Assembly (NCBI RefSeq): GCF_004211145.1
Contig: NZ_SEBS01000002.1
Span: forward strand, 62,001-126,000
Direction: 5' to 3'
Length of the DNA stretch: 64,000 nucleotides
DNA from: Flavobacterium sp.
Lineage (GTDB): Bacteria > Bacteroidota > Bacteroidia > Flavobacteriales > Flavobacteriaceae
Below are positions 8,956 through 17,858 of this stretch, one piece after another. The first letter of the stretch is position 1; each line of letters starts with the position of its first letter. Under the pieces are notes generated by a model. That model had not been told where the DNA came from. It worked only from the letters and a program-made list of their open reading frames with translations, and did no database searches. The position numbers were made by a program, and so were the translations under genes.

Positions 8956-8963
8956 CAAATATA
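8956..8963 (-). promoter_or_regulatory. -7 promoter box TATATTTG deciding the start of the small Cys/Lys gene
   Basis: Exact TAnnTTTG match on the minus strand, downstream of the possible ATG at 8979 and about 9 nt before the GTG at 8946. It supports a separate, nearly leaderless transcript from within the ferritin-small-gene gap. Confidence 0.5.
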
Positions 8964-8995
8964 AATTGTTTCGAAACATTCCAGATGAACTTTAA

Positions 8996-9514
8996 CTATT
9001 TGGCATTGTAGTTCAAAGCGTTCAGGACCGGAATCTGTTGGATGTCGCGATCGAACAGATATAAGCCGCCGCGATCGTCCCCGATCATGTAGATTTTATC
9101 GAGAATAGTTTTAGCCTGGGCTTCTTCCTCGATCTGTTCCGCCACGTACCATTGCAGGAAGTTGTGGGTCGCATAATCTTTTTCGCCAAGGGTTTCATGC
9201 ACCAGATTATTGATCGATTCCGACACGAAAACCTCATGTTTGTACAATTCTTCAAACATCTCCACGAAGTTCGTGAACATGGTTTTCGGAGCTTTCAATT
9301 CGGTGATTTGCGCATGTCCGCCGCGTTCGTTCACATAACGGACCAGCTTCAACATATGTGTGCGTTCCTCGTCTGATTGCGTATACATAAATTGCGCGAT
9401 TCCATCCAAACCGTGAGTGTCGGCCCAACACGCCATCGAAAGGTAAATTTGCGACGACTCGGCTTCGATTCTTATCTGAAGGTTCAGCTGGGTTTCAATA
9501 TTTTTTGATAACAT
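8996..9514 (-). CDS. ftnA: Ferritin (non-haem, FtnA-type)
   Basis: Iron-storage protein of 172 residues, the usual length of bacterial FtnA, forming a 24-subunit cytosolic shell with a ferroxidase site. The helix A segment IRIEAESSQIYLSMA carries the first Glu ligand, YTQSDEERTHMLK carries the Glu and His of helix B, and QWYVAEQIEEEAQAK carries the helix D Glu/Gln residues. Starts at ATG 9514. No haem-ligand Met typical of bacterioferritin is evident. The next gene downstream is the small Cys-rich protein. Confidence 0.95.
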   Translation of the reverse strand: MLSKNIETQLNLQIRIEAESSQIYLSMACWADTHGLDGIAQFMYTQSDEERTHMLKLVRYVNERGGHAQITELKAPKTMFTNFVEMFEELYKHEVFVSESINNLVHETLGEKDYATHNFLQWYVAEQIEEEAQAKTILDKIYMIGDDRGGLYLFDRDIQQIPVLNALNYNAK

Positions 9515-9606
9515 GATTTCTTCGTTTTACGTAAAGTTACGCAAACCGAAATAAAGAAAGGATATAAATTGGGCGTGACGCGCGATTGGCGTTGGGTTTT
9601 CAAAGA

Positions 9607-10236
9607 TTACTCCGACATCAGTTCGCGAACACGTTCCACGAATACGCCCATGTGATAACCGTCCATAAGCGCGTGATGTACGTGGACCGACATGGGCATC
9701 GTGCGCGTCCCGTCGCCGGCGATCGCCATTTTTCCGAACGAGACTTTCGGACAACTATCGGGAAAATCATAGCTGCGCGCGTGCGACAACGAAGTGAAAT
9801 CCAGCCAAGGAATCGATGAAAAGTGAATTAGATTATCGACGGGAAATTCACGTGTAAACAGTCCGTCGGCGTTCTGGACGCGATGAATTTCGATCTTGGC
9901 ATCGCGAGTGAAACGTTCCATATCGATCGTAAATTCGATGAGCGAAAACCCGAACGAGCCGTTTTCCCTGGCGATTGTCGCCGATCCGTCGATGCGGTCG
10001 TGAATCAAAACTTTGTCGTCGTCGACACGATAACGAAACGGTTCGATCTCGTTTACGGCCGTCAACGTCTTGTGCAAATAGTAAATAAAAAATGGAATTT
10101 GCTGTGCTTTCGCGTTCTCGTAAGCTTTCGTGCAATCGACGGTTACGGTCGCGCCGAAAAATGGCTCGGAGAATTTTCGGAAGAAATGAAAATGTTCCTT
10201 GCGTGGCCAGCTTTCGAGATCGAGATACGTTTTCAT
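9607..10236 (-). CDS. Chloramphenicol acetyltransferase-fold acyltransferase
   Basis: A 209-residue CoA-dependent acyltransferase of the CAT family, a trimeric cytosolic enzyme. The catalytic HHALMDG motif sits at about residues 187-193, matching the HHxxxDG signature, and SSIPWLDFTSL near residue 135 matches the substrate-side strand. The ATG at 10236 overlaps the stop of the upstream HAD gene (ATGA), fixing the start and implying coupling. Chromosomal CAT-like proteins are frequent in Bacteroidota and need not confer resistance; the natural acceptor is unknown. Confidence 0.88.
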   Translation of the reverse strand: MKTYLDLESWPRKEHFHFFRKFSEPFFGATVTVDCTKAYENAKAQQIPFFIYYLHKTLTAVNEIEPFRYRVDDDKVLIHDRIDGSATIARENGSFGFSLIEFTIDMERFTRDAKIEIHRVQNADGLFTREFPVDNLIHFSSIPWLDFTSLSHARSYDFPDSCPKVSFGKMAIAGDGTRTMPMSVHVHHALMDGYHMGVFVERVRELMSE

Positions 10237-10922
10237 AATCCAAAAATCGGTAGGATTTGCGAAATATTTTCCAACGTCCTGAAGTTTTCGTGCTTGACTT
10301 CGTGGTCGATGCGTTCGTGCGCCCAAGTCGTGTGGAACGGGATGTGAACCGCATAACCGCCTATATTGAGCACGGGCAAAACGTCGGACTTCAACGAATT
10401 TCCGATCATGAAAAACTCATTCGGATTTACCTCAAGCCGACTCGTCAAATCAAGATAATCCTGATCTTTTTTGTCGCTCATGACCTCGATATGGTGGAAA
10501 TATTTCCCGAGTCCCGAATTGTGCAACTTGCGTCTTTGGTCGAGCAGATCGCCTTTCGTGGCCACGACGAGTTTGTATTTCCCGTGAAGCGCGGCGAGTG
10601 TTTCCTCAACGCCATCAAGCAGTTCGATCGGTTTTTGGAGCAATTCTTTTCCGTAGTCAAGAATCCGCGCGACCGCCTCGATGCTCAATGTGTTGTTCGA
10701 AATTTTCAAAGCTGCTTCGATCATCGACAACGTATACGCCTTGATTCCGTAGCCATAAAGACCAAGATTGTCGATCTCGACCTTGAACAATTCCTGCGAA
10801 AGCCCTTGATGCGACAGATAATCTTCCATCAAGATGAGGAATTTTTGTTCGATTTCCTGGAAATAAGGCTCGTTGACGAAAAGCGTGTCGTCGGCGTCGA
10901 ATGCGATTACTTTAATATTCAT
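10233..10922 (-). CDS. HAD family hydrolase
   Basis: Haloacid-dehalogenase-fold phosphatase of 229 residues. Motif I FDADDTLF (nucleophile Asp) lies at about residues 7-14, motif II is the VVATKG stretch near 118, and motif III/IV is MIGNSLKSDV near 168. An alpha-helical cap is inserted after motif I. The ATG at 10922 begins just before the motif I strand; a longer start at 10949 adds a basic stretch without support. Translationally coupled to the downstream CAT-like gene. Substrate not identifiable. Confidence 0.9.
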   Translation of the reverse strand: MNIKVIAFDADDTLFVNEPYFQEIEQKFLILMEDYLSHQGLSQELFKVEIDNLGLYGYGIKAYTLSMIEAALKISNNTLSIEAVARILDYGKELLQKPIELLDGVEETLAALHGKYKLVVATKGDLLDQRRKLHNSGLGKYFHHIEVMSDKKDQDYLDLTSRLEVNPNEFFMIGNSLKSDVLPVLNIGGYAVHIPFHTTWAHERIDHEVKHENFRTLENISQILPIFGL

Positions 10923-11000
10923 GCGTATTTTTTTAGCCGCAGACGGCATGAATTAACACAAACCAATTCATGAAATCCGCGTCATTTGTGGCGTAACTTT

Positions 11001-13073
11001 TTAGTTTATTGTCTCGCCGTTACCAACACCGTCGGCGTCCGGATTCACGAAAACCAATTTGCCTTCGGCGTTCGTCGTCATCAAGATCATGCCTTGGCTT
11101 TCCACGCCGCGCAAGTTTCTCGGAGCGAGATTCACCAAAACGGTTACGCGTTTCCCCACGACTTCCTCAGGTGTAAAACTTTCGGCGATTCCCGAAACGA
11201 TCGTGCGGACGTCGATTCCCGTGTCGATCTTAAGCACTAAAAGTTTGTTCGCTTTGGGCATTTTCTCGGCTTCGATGATCGTTCCTACGCGAAGATCGAT
11301 TTTCGCGAAATCCTCGTACGTGATGGTTTCCTTCTGTGCTTCCACTTTCTTGTTTTCGGCTTTGTTGGCGGTCTTGGTCGCCTCTAATTTTTCAATTTGT
11401 TTCTGGATCGCGTCGTCCTCGATTTTGGAGAACAGCAATTCCGCCTGTCCGATTTGCGTCCCGGGCGACAAAATCGTCTGTGGTTTCGCAACTTCGTCCC
11501 AATCGTTCACATCGGCAGGACTCGGATGAACACCGAGCATTTTCTTCAATTTATCCGACGTAAACGGTAAAAACGGTTCACTCAAAACGGCCAGAGCCGT
11601 CGCGATCTGCAACGCTACGAACATTTGTGTTTTCACGCGTTCGGGATTTTCCTTGATGAGTTTCCACGGTTCTTCGTCGGCGAGATATTTGTTTCCGAGT
11701 CGCGCCACGTTCATGAGTTCGCCCAACGCCTCGCGGAAACGATAGCGCTCGATCGAACTCGAAATCACGGCCGGATACGCGCGCATTTCAGTCAATGTCT
11801 GGTTGTCGATGTCGTTGAATTCGCCTGGTTCCGGAACAATTCCTTCGTAATATTTGTTAGTCAAAACCACCACGCGGTTGATGAAATTCCCAAGAACCGC
11901 AACCAATTCGTTGTTGTTTCTCGCCTGGAAATCCTTCCAAGTAAAATCGTTGTCCTTCGTTTCGGGCGCGTTCGACGTCAATGCATAACGCAAAACATCC
12001 TGTTGGTTCGGGAAGTCTTCCAAATATTCGTGGAGCCAAACCGCCCAGTTTTTCGACGTAGACAATTTGTTGCCTTCGAGGTTCAGGAATTCGTTCGCGG
12101 GAACGTTGTCGGGCATGATGAAACTGCCTTCGGCCTTGAGCATCGCCGGGAAAATCACGCAATGGAATACGATGTTATCCTTTCCGATGAAGTGCACCAA
12201 CTTGGTTTCCGAATCTTTCCAATACGGTTCCCAATCCTTGCCTTCGCGCTCGGCCCATTCCTTCGTTGACGAAATATATCCGATAGGCGCGTCGAACCAA
12301 ACGTACAGCACTTTTCCTTCGGCGCCTTCAACGGGAACGGGAATTCCCCAATCCAGATCGCGCGTCACGGCACGTGGTTTCAAACCGTCGTCAAGCCACG
12401 ATTTTACTTGTCCGAGAACATTCGTTTTCCAGTCTTTCGCATGGTCTTTCAAGATCCAGTTGTTCAGGAACGCGTCGTATTGATCGAGCGGCAAAAACCA
12501 GTGCGTCGTTTTTTTCATCACGGGCGTTTCACCGGTAATCGTCGATTTCGGATTGATCAGGTCGGTGGCGTTCAACGACGAGCCGCAACGTTCGCATTGG
12601 TCTCCGTACGCTTCTTCGTTTCCGCATTTCGGACAGGTTCCTGTTACGAATCGGTCGGCCAAAAACTGGTTGGCTTTCGCGTCGAACAACTGCTCGGTTT
12701 CTTCTTCGATAAATTTTCCTTCGTCATACAATTTCCTGAAAAACGCCGAAGCGGTCTCGAAATGAATTTTACGCGACGTCCGCGAATAATTGTCGAACGA
12801 AATCCCGAAATCATCGAACGACTTTCGGATAATCCCGTCGTATTTGTCAATGACTTCCTGAGGCGTCAAACCTTCTTTGCGCGCCTTCATCGGGATCGCG
12901 ACCCCGTGTTCGTCGCTGCCGCAAATGAATGCGACATCTTTGCCTTGGATGCGTTGGTAGCGCGCGTAAATGTCGCTGGGCACGTAAACGCCCGCCAAAT
13001 GGCCGATGTGGATCGGGCCGTTCGTGTACGGAAGCGCCGCGGTAATCGTATATCGTTTTGGATTTTGGATCAT
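11001..13073 (-). CDS. metG: Methionyl-tRNA synthetase
   Basis: Charges tRNA-Met in the cytosol. 690 residues. The HIGH motif is at residues 22-25, a zinc knuckle with CPKCG and CERCG lies near 146-165, the KMSKS-equivalent KLSTS is near 336, and the anticodon-binding helices follow. A C-terminal EMAPII-like tRNA-binding domain begins near residue 583 (DLRVGTI) and carries the dimerisation function. The ATG at 13073 is chosen because the catalytic fold starts immediately and a TATTTTTG -7 box lies 18 nt upstream; the longer open frame to 13193 runs through repeat DNA. Confidence 0.97.
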   Translation of the reverse strand: MIQNPKRYTITAALPYTNGPIHIGHLAGVYVPSDIYARYQRIQGKDVAFICGSDEHGVAIPMKARKEGLTPQEVIDKYDGIIRKSFDDFGISFDNYSRTSRKIHFETASAFFRKLYDEGKFIEEETEQLFDAKANQFLADRFVTGTCPKCGNEEAYGDQCERCGSSLNATDLINPKSTITGETPVMKKTTHWFLPLDQYDAFLNNWILKDHAKDWKTNVLGQVKSWLDDGLKPRAVTRDLDWGIPVPVEGAEGKVLYVWFDAPIGYISSTKEWAEREGKDWEPYWKDSETKLVHFIGKDNIVFHCVIFPAMLKAEGSFIMPDNVPANEFLNLEGNKLSTSKNWAVWLHEYLEDFPNQQDVLRYALTSNAPETKDNDFTWKDFQARNNNELVAVLGNFINRVVVLTNKYYEGIVPEPGEFNDIDNQTLTEMRAYPAVISSSIERYRFREALGELMNVARLGNKYLADEEPWKLIKENPERVKTQMFVALQIATALAVLSEPFLPFTSDKLKKMLGVHPSPADVNDWDEVAKPQTILSPGTQIGQAELLFSKIEDDAIQKQIEKLEATKTANKAENKKVEAQKETITYEDFAKIDLRVGTIIEAEKMPKANKLLVLKIDTGIDVRTIVSGIAESFTPEEVVGKRVTVLVNLAPRNLRGVESQGMILMTTNAEGKLVFVNPDADGVGNGETIN

Positions 13074-13090
13074 AGTAAAATAAATGTGTG

Positions 13091-13098
13091 CAAAAATA
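13091..13098 (-). promoter_or_regulatory. -7 promoter box TATTTTTG of metG
   Basis: TAnnTTTG match on the minus strand, 17 nt upstream of the metG ATG. It rules out translation from the more upstream in-frame start at 13193. Confidence 0.5.
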
Positions 13099-13145
13099 AG
13101 CATTTCGAACGGGAGTTTTACCTTTAAGCAATTGAGAGATTTTTG

Positions 13146-13215
13146 AACCGTTAAGTTCATTAAGGGCATTAAGAAAAGCGCAGTGAAAATCACGTCTTAA
13201 TGTTCTTAATGGTTT
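13146..13215. repeat. ATTAAG-type inverted repeat cluster, copy 1
   Basis: Three head-to-tail roughly 9-bp units (AACCGTTAAG, TTCATTAAG, GGCATTAAG) are followed after about 22 bp by the reverse complement series (CTTAATG, TTCTTAATGG). It can form a long imperfect hairpin. Related clusters are at 23721, 25621 and 50124. It lies in the 509-bp gap between metG and the LD-carboxypeptidase gene, which holds only repeats and a promoter. Confidence 0.7.
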
Positions 13216-13260
13216 AAAATAGTTAATGTCCTAAAAGCATTTTGCTTCGCGAGTTTGCTC

Positions 13261-13410
13261 TTTTTGGAGCTTGGTCTCGCTGTCCGCTACTAGCTTTGTC
13301 AAAAAATCCAAGTTTTTGTGGGGCGCGGCGGCGACCGAAGGAAGCCAGCCGCGCCTCTTACAAAAACAGGATTTTTCTTCAAAAGGCTAACCGCTCACAT
13401 CGGGGCTAGG
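13261..13410 (+). repeat. Structured intergenic repeat element, copy 2
   Basis: The shared core appears as CGCTGTCCGCTACTAGCTTT, then a GC-rich hairpin (GGCGCGGC paired with GCCGCGCC) flanked by AAATCC/GGATTT-like arms, then AAAAGGCTAACCGCT and CATCGGGGCTAG. It closely parallels the copy at 30551 and shares the core with those at 2794 and 22964. It lies between divergent metG and the LD-carboxypeptidase gene and contains no convincing open frame. Confidence 0.7.
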
Positions 13411-13453
13411 TTTTCGTCCGACGTGAAAATTCGCGGTTTTTTCAAGGGTTGTA

Positions 13454-13486
13454 AGACCTAACAGGTTTTCAAAACCTGTTAGGTCT
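13454..13486. repeat. 33-bp palindrome (16-1-16), copy 2
   Basis: A perfect inverted repeat with arm AGACCTAACAGGTTTT and one central base. Nearly identical to the copy at 51261. It lies about 100 bp upstream of the LD-carboxypeptidase gene and has no T-run, so it is not a simple terminator. Confidence 0.85.
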
Positions 13487-13570
13487 ACAAAAGTCTTCAA
13501 ATCGAAAAAGCAGCAACTACATTTTTTCCGCCTATTTTCTTAAAGTTTTTCCCTTTTTGATTTTGTCGGT

Positions 13571-13578
13571 TATCTTTG
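13571..13578 (+). promoter_or_regulatory. -7 promoter box TATCTTTG of the LD-carboxypeptidase gene
   Basis: TAnnTTTG match ending 4 nt before the ATG at 13583, which implies an almost leaderless transcript. Confidence 0.5.
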
Positions 13579-13582
13579 GAAT

Positions 13583-14545
13583 ATGAGCAGACATTTCCTT
13601 TTTATCACACTGTTAATTTCGGCAGCGCTTCAAGCCCAAACCAGAAAAACGATCGCGCCTCCATATCTCAAAAAAGGCGACACGATCGGGATCATTGCCA
13701 CGGCGCGTAAAATCGATGAAGTAAATTTACAAGCCGGGAAAGCCTTGGCCGAGAGTTGGGGATTGCACGTCGTCATGGGAAAAACCATCGGAAAAAGTGA
13801 AAATCAGCTCTCAGGTCCTGATTGGCAACGCGCCACGGATCTGCAAGAAATGCTCGACAACCCGAAGATCAAGATGATTTGGGGAGCGAAAGGCGGTTAC
13901 GGAACGGTTCGCATCATCGACCGCGTGAATTTCGAGAAGTTCAAGAAAAAACCAAAATGGATCGTCGGGTTCAGCGACATGACGGTTTTGCATTCGCATT
14001 TGAATACATTGGGCTATCAAACGATTCACGGCATCGTCGCTTTGAGTGCGAAAAGCGCCACCGAAGACGCGAAGAGTTCCCTCAAACAGACGCTTTTCGG
14101 ACAAAAACCCGAATACAAATTGCAGCCCCATGAATTTAACCGCGTCGGCAAAGCGAAAGGCGAGATCGTCGGCGGGAATTTGTCGGTGTTGTACAGCATT
14201 CTCGGGTCGAAATCAGAGGCCAACGTCAAAGACAAAATCCTTTTCATCGAAGATCTGGATGAATATCTGTACCACATCGACCGCATGCTGTTCAACCTCA
14301 AACGCAACGGGTATTTCGATAATGTCAAGGCGGTCGTGATCGGCGCGATGACCGAGATGAACGACAACGACATCCCGTGGGGCAAAAATGCGCTCCAGAT
14401 CGCCCAGGACATTTTCAAGGAGTATGATTTTCCGGTCATTTACAACTTCCCGGCCGGACACATCAAAGATAACCGCGCGTTGATCTTGGGTTCAACTGTT
14501 TCGATCGAGGTCACATCGTCCGGCTCGACCGTCAAATTCGAATAA
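13583..14545 (+). CDS. ldcA: LD-carboxypeptidase (peptidase S66), exported
   Basis: Serine carboxypeptidase that removes the terminal D-Ala from murein tetrapeptides during wall recycling. 320 residues with a signal peptide (about 1-19, ending LQAQ), so it is placed in the periplasm. Serine nucleophile S131 lies in GFSDMT, the Glu in FIEDLDEY at residue 223 and the His in FPAGH at residue 293, giving the S66 Ser-Glu-His triad; the GAKGGYG motif precedes them. YraN follows 93 nt later. Bacteroidota often export this family, unlike the cytosolic enterobacterial LdcA. Confidence 0.93.
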   Translation: MSRHFLFITLLISAALQAQTRKTIAPPYLKKGDTIGIIATARKIDEVNLQAGKALAESWGLHVVMGKTIGKSENQLSGPDWQRATDLQEMLDNPKIKMIWGAKGGYGTVRIIDRVNFEKFKKKPKWIVGFSDMTVLHSHLNTLGYQTIHGIVALSAKSATEDAKSSLKQTLFGQKPEYKLQPHEFNRVGKAKGEIVGGNLSVLYSILGSKSEANVKDKILFIEDLDEYLYHIDRMLFNLKRNGYFDNVKAVVIGAMTEMNDNDIPWGKNALQIAQDIFKEYDFPVIYNFPAGHIKDNRALILGSTVSIEVTSSGSTVKFE

Positions 14546-14638
14546 CTTTCACATTAAGTACATGTTTCATGTACAATCGGCGAAGAACATATTCGTAACT
14601 TTTCTTTGCACTTTGAACCATGCACTTTGCACTAGAAA

Positions 14639-14998
14639 ATGGCTACCCACAACGAACTCGGCAAAACCGGCGAACAACTTGCCGTCGATTTTCTGCGAGC
14701 GGCCGGATACGAAATCCTCGAACGGAACTGGACGTATTTAAAAGCTGAGATCGACATCATCGCACGCAAGGAAAACACCTTGGCGGTCGTCGAAGTCAAG
14801 ACGCGATCGTCCATCGATTTCGGCCTTCCGCAAGACTTCGTAAATCCCAAAAAAATCCGTTTGTTGCTCGTTGCCGTAAATGCGTATGTCGAAATGCACG
14901 ACATTGATACTGAGATACGTTTCGATATTATTGCGATCCACAAAACCGAAAACGATTGTATCATTGAACATTTGTGCGACGCGTTCTATTATTTCTGA
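14639..14998 (+). CDS. yraN: YraN family (UPF0102) endonuclease-like protein
   Basis: A 119-residue cytosolic protein of the UPF0102 family, with a restriction-endonuclease-like fold related to Holliday-junction resolvases. The signature is complete: G-x-x-GE-x-x-A near residue 10, GY-x-IL-x-RN, a strand with the E-I-D-I-I motif near 40, and VVEVKTRS near 57-64 with the catalytic E-x-K. Its biological role is not established. The ATG at 14639 directly precedes the conserved N-terminus. Confidence 0.92.
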   Translation: MATHNELGKTGEQLAVDFLRAAGYEILERNWTYLKAEIDIIARKENTLAVVEVKTRSSIDFGLPQDFVNPKKIRLLLVAVNAYVEMHDIDTEIRFDIIAIHKTENDCIIEHLCDAFYYF

Positions 14999-15049
14999 AA
15001 AATTAACAGAAACCACGAGCTTAAAATGATTAAAAATAAATTAATTAGC

Positions 15050-15057
15050 TACATTTG
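15050..15057 (+). promoter_or_regulatory. -7 promoter box TACATTTG of the T9SS metalloprotease
   Basis: Exact TAnnTTTG match 29 nt upstream of the ATG at 15087, in AT-rich DNA. Confidence 0.55.
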
Positions 15058-15086
15058 CGCCTTTCCCAACTACAACTATTAAGAAT

Positions 15087-17297
15087 ATGAAAAAAATCTT
15101 TACCCTACTGGCTTTCGTTATGGCTTTGGGGGCTTTCGCGCAAGGAAAAGTTGCCGAGAAAGTTGCCGAATACAAGCGAGCGAAGTCAGAATTTACGCAC
15201 TTCAATGTTTTGGATGCGACATCTGAAGCGTTGGACGCAGATGTTTCGTCGGTCGTAAACAAAGCGACAATGGCGAAAATCAGGACTGCCGACGTGAACG
15301 AAATAGTGTCGAAAGGCCTCGAAACCATCGAAGTCGACATTCCCTACATGGGCAGCAACGTCACGGTCGAACTTTATAAAGTGAACATTTTGCACGAAGG
15401 CTTCCACATCGATACCGATAAGGCCAAGAATATTCCATACCAACAAGGTGTTTATTACCGCGGAATCGTGAAGAACGATGCGAATTCGGTCGTGGCTTTG
15501 AGCTTTTTCAACAACGAGCTTACGGGAATCGTCTCGAGCCAGGAATTGAATAATCTGGTTATCGGGAAGCAACAAAAAGCAGGCAATACGTCAGATTACA
15601 TCATTTACTCTGATGCCGAAATGAAAGTCCTGAGCGACTTCAACTGCGGTATGAAACAAGACGTGCTCGAACAAGCTGGTCACGACCACGAAAGCGGAGA
15701 AACCAATCGCGATGTTAACAGCGCGCGTTGTGTGACCATCTATTTTGAGATCGACAACAATATTTATGTCGCGAACGGTAGCAGCACGACGACAACTGCA
15801 AACTGGATGACGTCGGTGTTCAATAATGTGCAGACATTGTACACCAATGACGGGATCACGACTTCCCTAAAAAGCACTTTCATCTGGACGACGCCTGACC
15901 CTTACACAGGAGACGGATCTTCAGATTATCTCTATCAATTCAACTCTGTTCGTCCTGTTTTCGACGGAGATGTCGGGCAACTCGTAGGCATCGATCCGGG
16001 AGGACTTGGAGGCGTCGCCGTTACGATCAACGGTTTGTGTTCGGCCAATAATTTCTGTTATTCCGATGTGAACTTCCAATTTTCAACGGTCCCGACGTAT
16101 TCGTGGACAATTGAAGTGATCACGCACGAATTAGGTCACCTGCTCGGTTCGCCTCACACGCACAACTGTAGCTGGAACAGCAATAACACGGCCATCGACA
16201 ATTGCGGGCCGTATGCGAACAGCAGCAATCCGAACTTCGAAGGCGCATCGTGTATGACGACGCCACCGACGATTCCTTCGACTACCGTTAAAGGAACTAT
16301 CATGAGTTATTGCCACTTGGTTGGCGGTGTCGGGATCAGTTTTTCGAACGGATTCGGCCTTCAACCGGCAACCCGCATCATAAATGCAGTAAACGCCGCA
16401 ACTTGTTTGAGTACTGACTGTGTCAACACATGTATCAACACCGTGATGAATATGGCCGCGACTACCGTGACGCCTAACTCTATCACGGTTACTTGGGAAG
16501 ATACCGGAGGCGGTCCATGGCAAGTTGGAATTTCTCCTTTTGCGAGCTCTCTTGTAAACTGGCAAAATACCACCGTTCCGACATATACATTCAGTGGCTT
16601 GAACGCCAACACGTATTACAGGATTCGCGTACGCCCAACCTGTACGGCAGGTTTGGTTCCGGGCGTGAGATCGAACGCTTTCGCGACGTCGGCCAACTGG
16701 TGTAACGGCATCACGATTACCGATACCGGCGGAACCGCAGGCGATTACACGAATGATCAGGATTACACCCGAGTATTGATTCCGACGGTAGCGAACAAGA
16801 AAATCGTACTTACGTTTACGGTTCTCGACCTCGAAAATGAATACGATTACCTGTATGTTCACGACGGACCGAGCACGGCTTCAACCGAATTGACGAACGG
16901 CGGAATCACGGGGGAAAATCTTCAAGGACCTTTTACCCCATTCGTTTCATCGTCGCCTGACGGAGCGCTTACGTTGCGCTTCTTTTCTGACCAAGGCGTA
17001 GTCGAAGGCGGTTATGTTGCGACGGTTTCCTGCGATGATTTGCTTGGAGTCGGCGATTTCTCTCCGAACATCGATTTCACATACTATCCGAACCCTGCGA
17101 ACGAATTCGTGAACATCGTTTCGAAAACTGAGATCACGAGCATCGAAGTCTACAATGTGACAGGTCAATTGTTGTATTCGAACAAGACAAATACGCTCGA
17201 CACGAAAGTCGATATCTCATCGTTCTCGACTGGAACATATTTCTTCAAGCTCAAGTTTGGCGAGATCGGAGCGAACTTCAAGATCATGAAATTCTAA
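15087..17297 (+). CDS. Secreted reprolysin-like zinc metalloprotease with FnIII, CUB and T9SS sorting domains
   Basis: Extracellular metzincin of 736 residues. A signal peptide (1-19, ending AFAQ) is followed by a propeptide and the zinc motif HELGHLLGSPH at residues 347-357 (HExxHxxGxxH). A fibronectin type III-like domain lies at about 450-535 and a CUB-like domain with YDYLYVHDGPS at about 540-650. The last 75 residues form a T9SS type A sorting domain (YYPNPANEFVNI, VYNVTGQLL, GTYFFKLK). The protein is expected to be exported by the Por machinery and released or surface-attached after tail cleavage. A strong terminator follows. Confidence 0.94.
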   Translation: MKKIFTLLAFVMALGAFAQGKVAEKVAEYKRAKSEFTHFNVLDATSEALDADVSSVVNKATMAKIRTADVNEIVSKGLETIEVDIPYMGSNVTVELYKVNILHEGFHIDTDKAKNIPYQQGVYYRGIVKNDANSVVALSFFNNELTGIVSSQELNNLVIGKQQKAGNTSDYIIYSDAEMKVLSDFNCGMKQDVLEQAGHDHESGETNRDVNSARCVTIYFEIDNNIYVANGSSTTTTANWMTSVFNNVQTLYTNDGITTSLKSTFIWTTPDPYTGDGSSDYLYQFNSVRPVFDGDVGQLVGIDPGGLGGVAVTINGLCSANNFCYSDVNFQFSTVPTYSWTIEVITHELGHLLGSPHTHNCSWNSNNTAIDNCGPYANSSNPNFEGASCMTTPPTIPSTTVKGTIMSYCHLVGGVGISFSNGFGLQPATRIINAVNAATCLSTDCVNTCINTVMNMAATTVTPNSITVTWEDTGGGPWQVGISPFASSLVNWQNTTVPTYTFSGLNANTYYRIRVRPTCTAGLVPGVRSNAFATSANWCNGITITDTGGTAGDYTNDQDYTRVLIPTVANKKIVLTFTVLDLENEYDYLYVHDGPSTASTELTNGGITGENLQGPFTPFVSSSPDGALTLRFFSDQGVVEGGYVATVSCDDLLGVGDFSPNIDFTYYPNPANEFVNIVSKTEITSIEVYNVTGQLLYSNKTNTLDTKVDISSFSTGTYFFKLKFGEIGANFKIMKF

Positions 17298-17317
17298 ACT
17301 TCCAAAATAGAATATTT

Positions 17318-17349
17318 AAAAGCCCTTTCCAACGAAAGGGCTTTTTTTA
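17318..17349 (+). terminator. Rho-independent terminator
   Basis: The perfect stem AAAGCCCTTTC / GAAAGGGCTTT is followed by a run of T, 20 nt after the metalloprotease stop codon. Confidence 0.88.
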
Positions 17350-17381
17350 TACTTTGTGGTTTCAAAACCAAAACGAAAAAC

Positions 17382-17759
17382 ATGAAAAAAATCACATTCT
17401 TATCGTTGCTGTTGGCGTTTCTGCTAGCAGCCTGCGCCGGTTCCGATTCGTATCGAGGCAAATGGAAAGCCACGAACGCCGATGGAGAAAAAGCTGAATT
17501 GAACTTTAAAGAAAAGTTGTTCTCAATTACCGAAGCCTCGGGCAAGAAGTCCGATTACGAGTACACGCAAAACTCCGTGAAGTACGAGAACGGCAAGCAA
17601 TCTTACGGGATTACATTGTCAGACGGTCGCGGTTACCAAATCGTTTTCCCGAATTCCGACGACGAGACGGTCGGGATTATCACCGACGAAAACGGAGCGC
17701 CGATGTTCACGATCAGCCGCAAAGAGTATTTGACGTATGAAGACGTGTATAAGTTATAA
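17382..17759 (+). CDS. Small lipoprotein of unknown function
   Basis: A 125-residue protein with a lipobox signal (FLLAACAG, lipidated Cys at about residue 18). The mature part is short, beta-rich and charged (KWKATNADGEKAELNFKEK), ending in TYEDVYKL, and looks like a small beta-barrel or lipocalin-type fold. No family recognised. It has its own space after a terminator and is convergent with mfd. Confidence 0.8.
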   Translation: MKKITFLSLLLAFLLAACAGSDSYRGKWKATNADGEKAELNFKEKLFSITEASGKKSDYEYTQNSVKYENGKQSYGITLSDGRGYQIVFPNSDDETVGIITDENGAPMFTISRKEYLTYEDVYKL

Positions 17760-17782
17760 GAAAAATCTTGGGGAATTTGTTT

Positions 17783-17815
17783 AGACCTTTGAGATTCTCT
17801 AAACCTCAAAGGTCT
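17783..17815. repeat. 33-bp palindrome, decayed copy 3
   Basis: Outer arms AGACCTTTGAG / CTCAAAGGTCT pair perfectly; the inner bases are mismatched. Total length and outer bases match the 33-bp family at 2829, 13454 and 51261. It lies between convergent genes and might assist termination. Confidence 0.7.
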
Positions 17816-17858
17816 GGCGAAAAATCCAAATCCAACGACACGATTTCCGCCGAAAATC

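Noticed and set aside
9607..10236. Antibiotic resistance gene (chloramphenicol acetyltransferase)
   Set aside because: The catalytic motif is present, but chromosomal context and coupling to a HAD gene do not support acquired resistance; left as a CAT-fold acyltransferase.
10257..13127. Long open frames antisense to the HAD hydrolase and metG (up to 239 codons)
   Set aside because: They mirror strongly supported genes on the other strand, have Arg/Phe/Val-rich composition and no recognisable domain; they result from the codon bias of this genome.
14558..14574. Short palindrome GTACATG/CATGTAC after the LD-carboxypeptidase gene as a terminator
   Set aside because: The stem is only 7 bp and no T-run follows, so it was not listed as a terminator.
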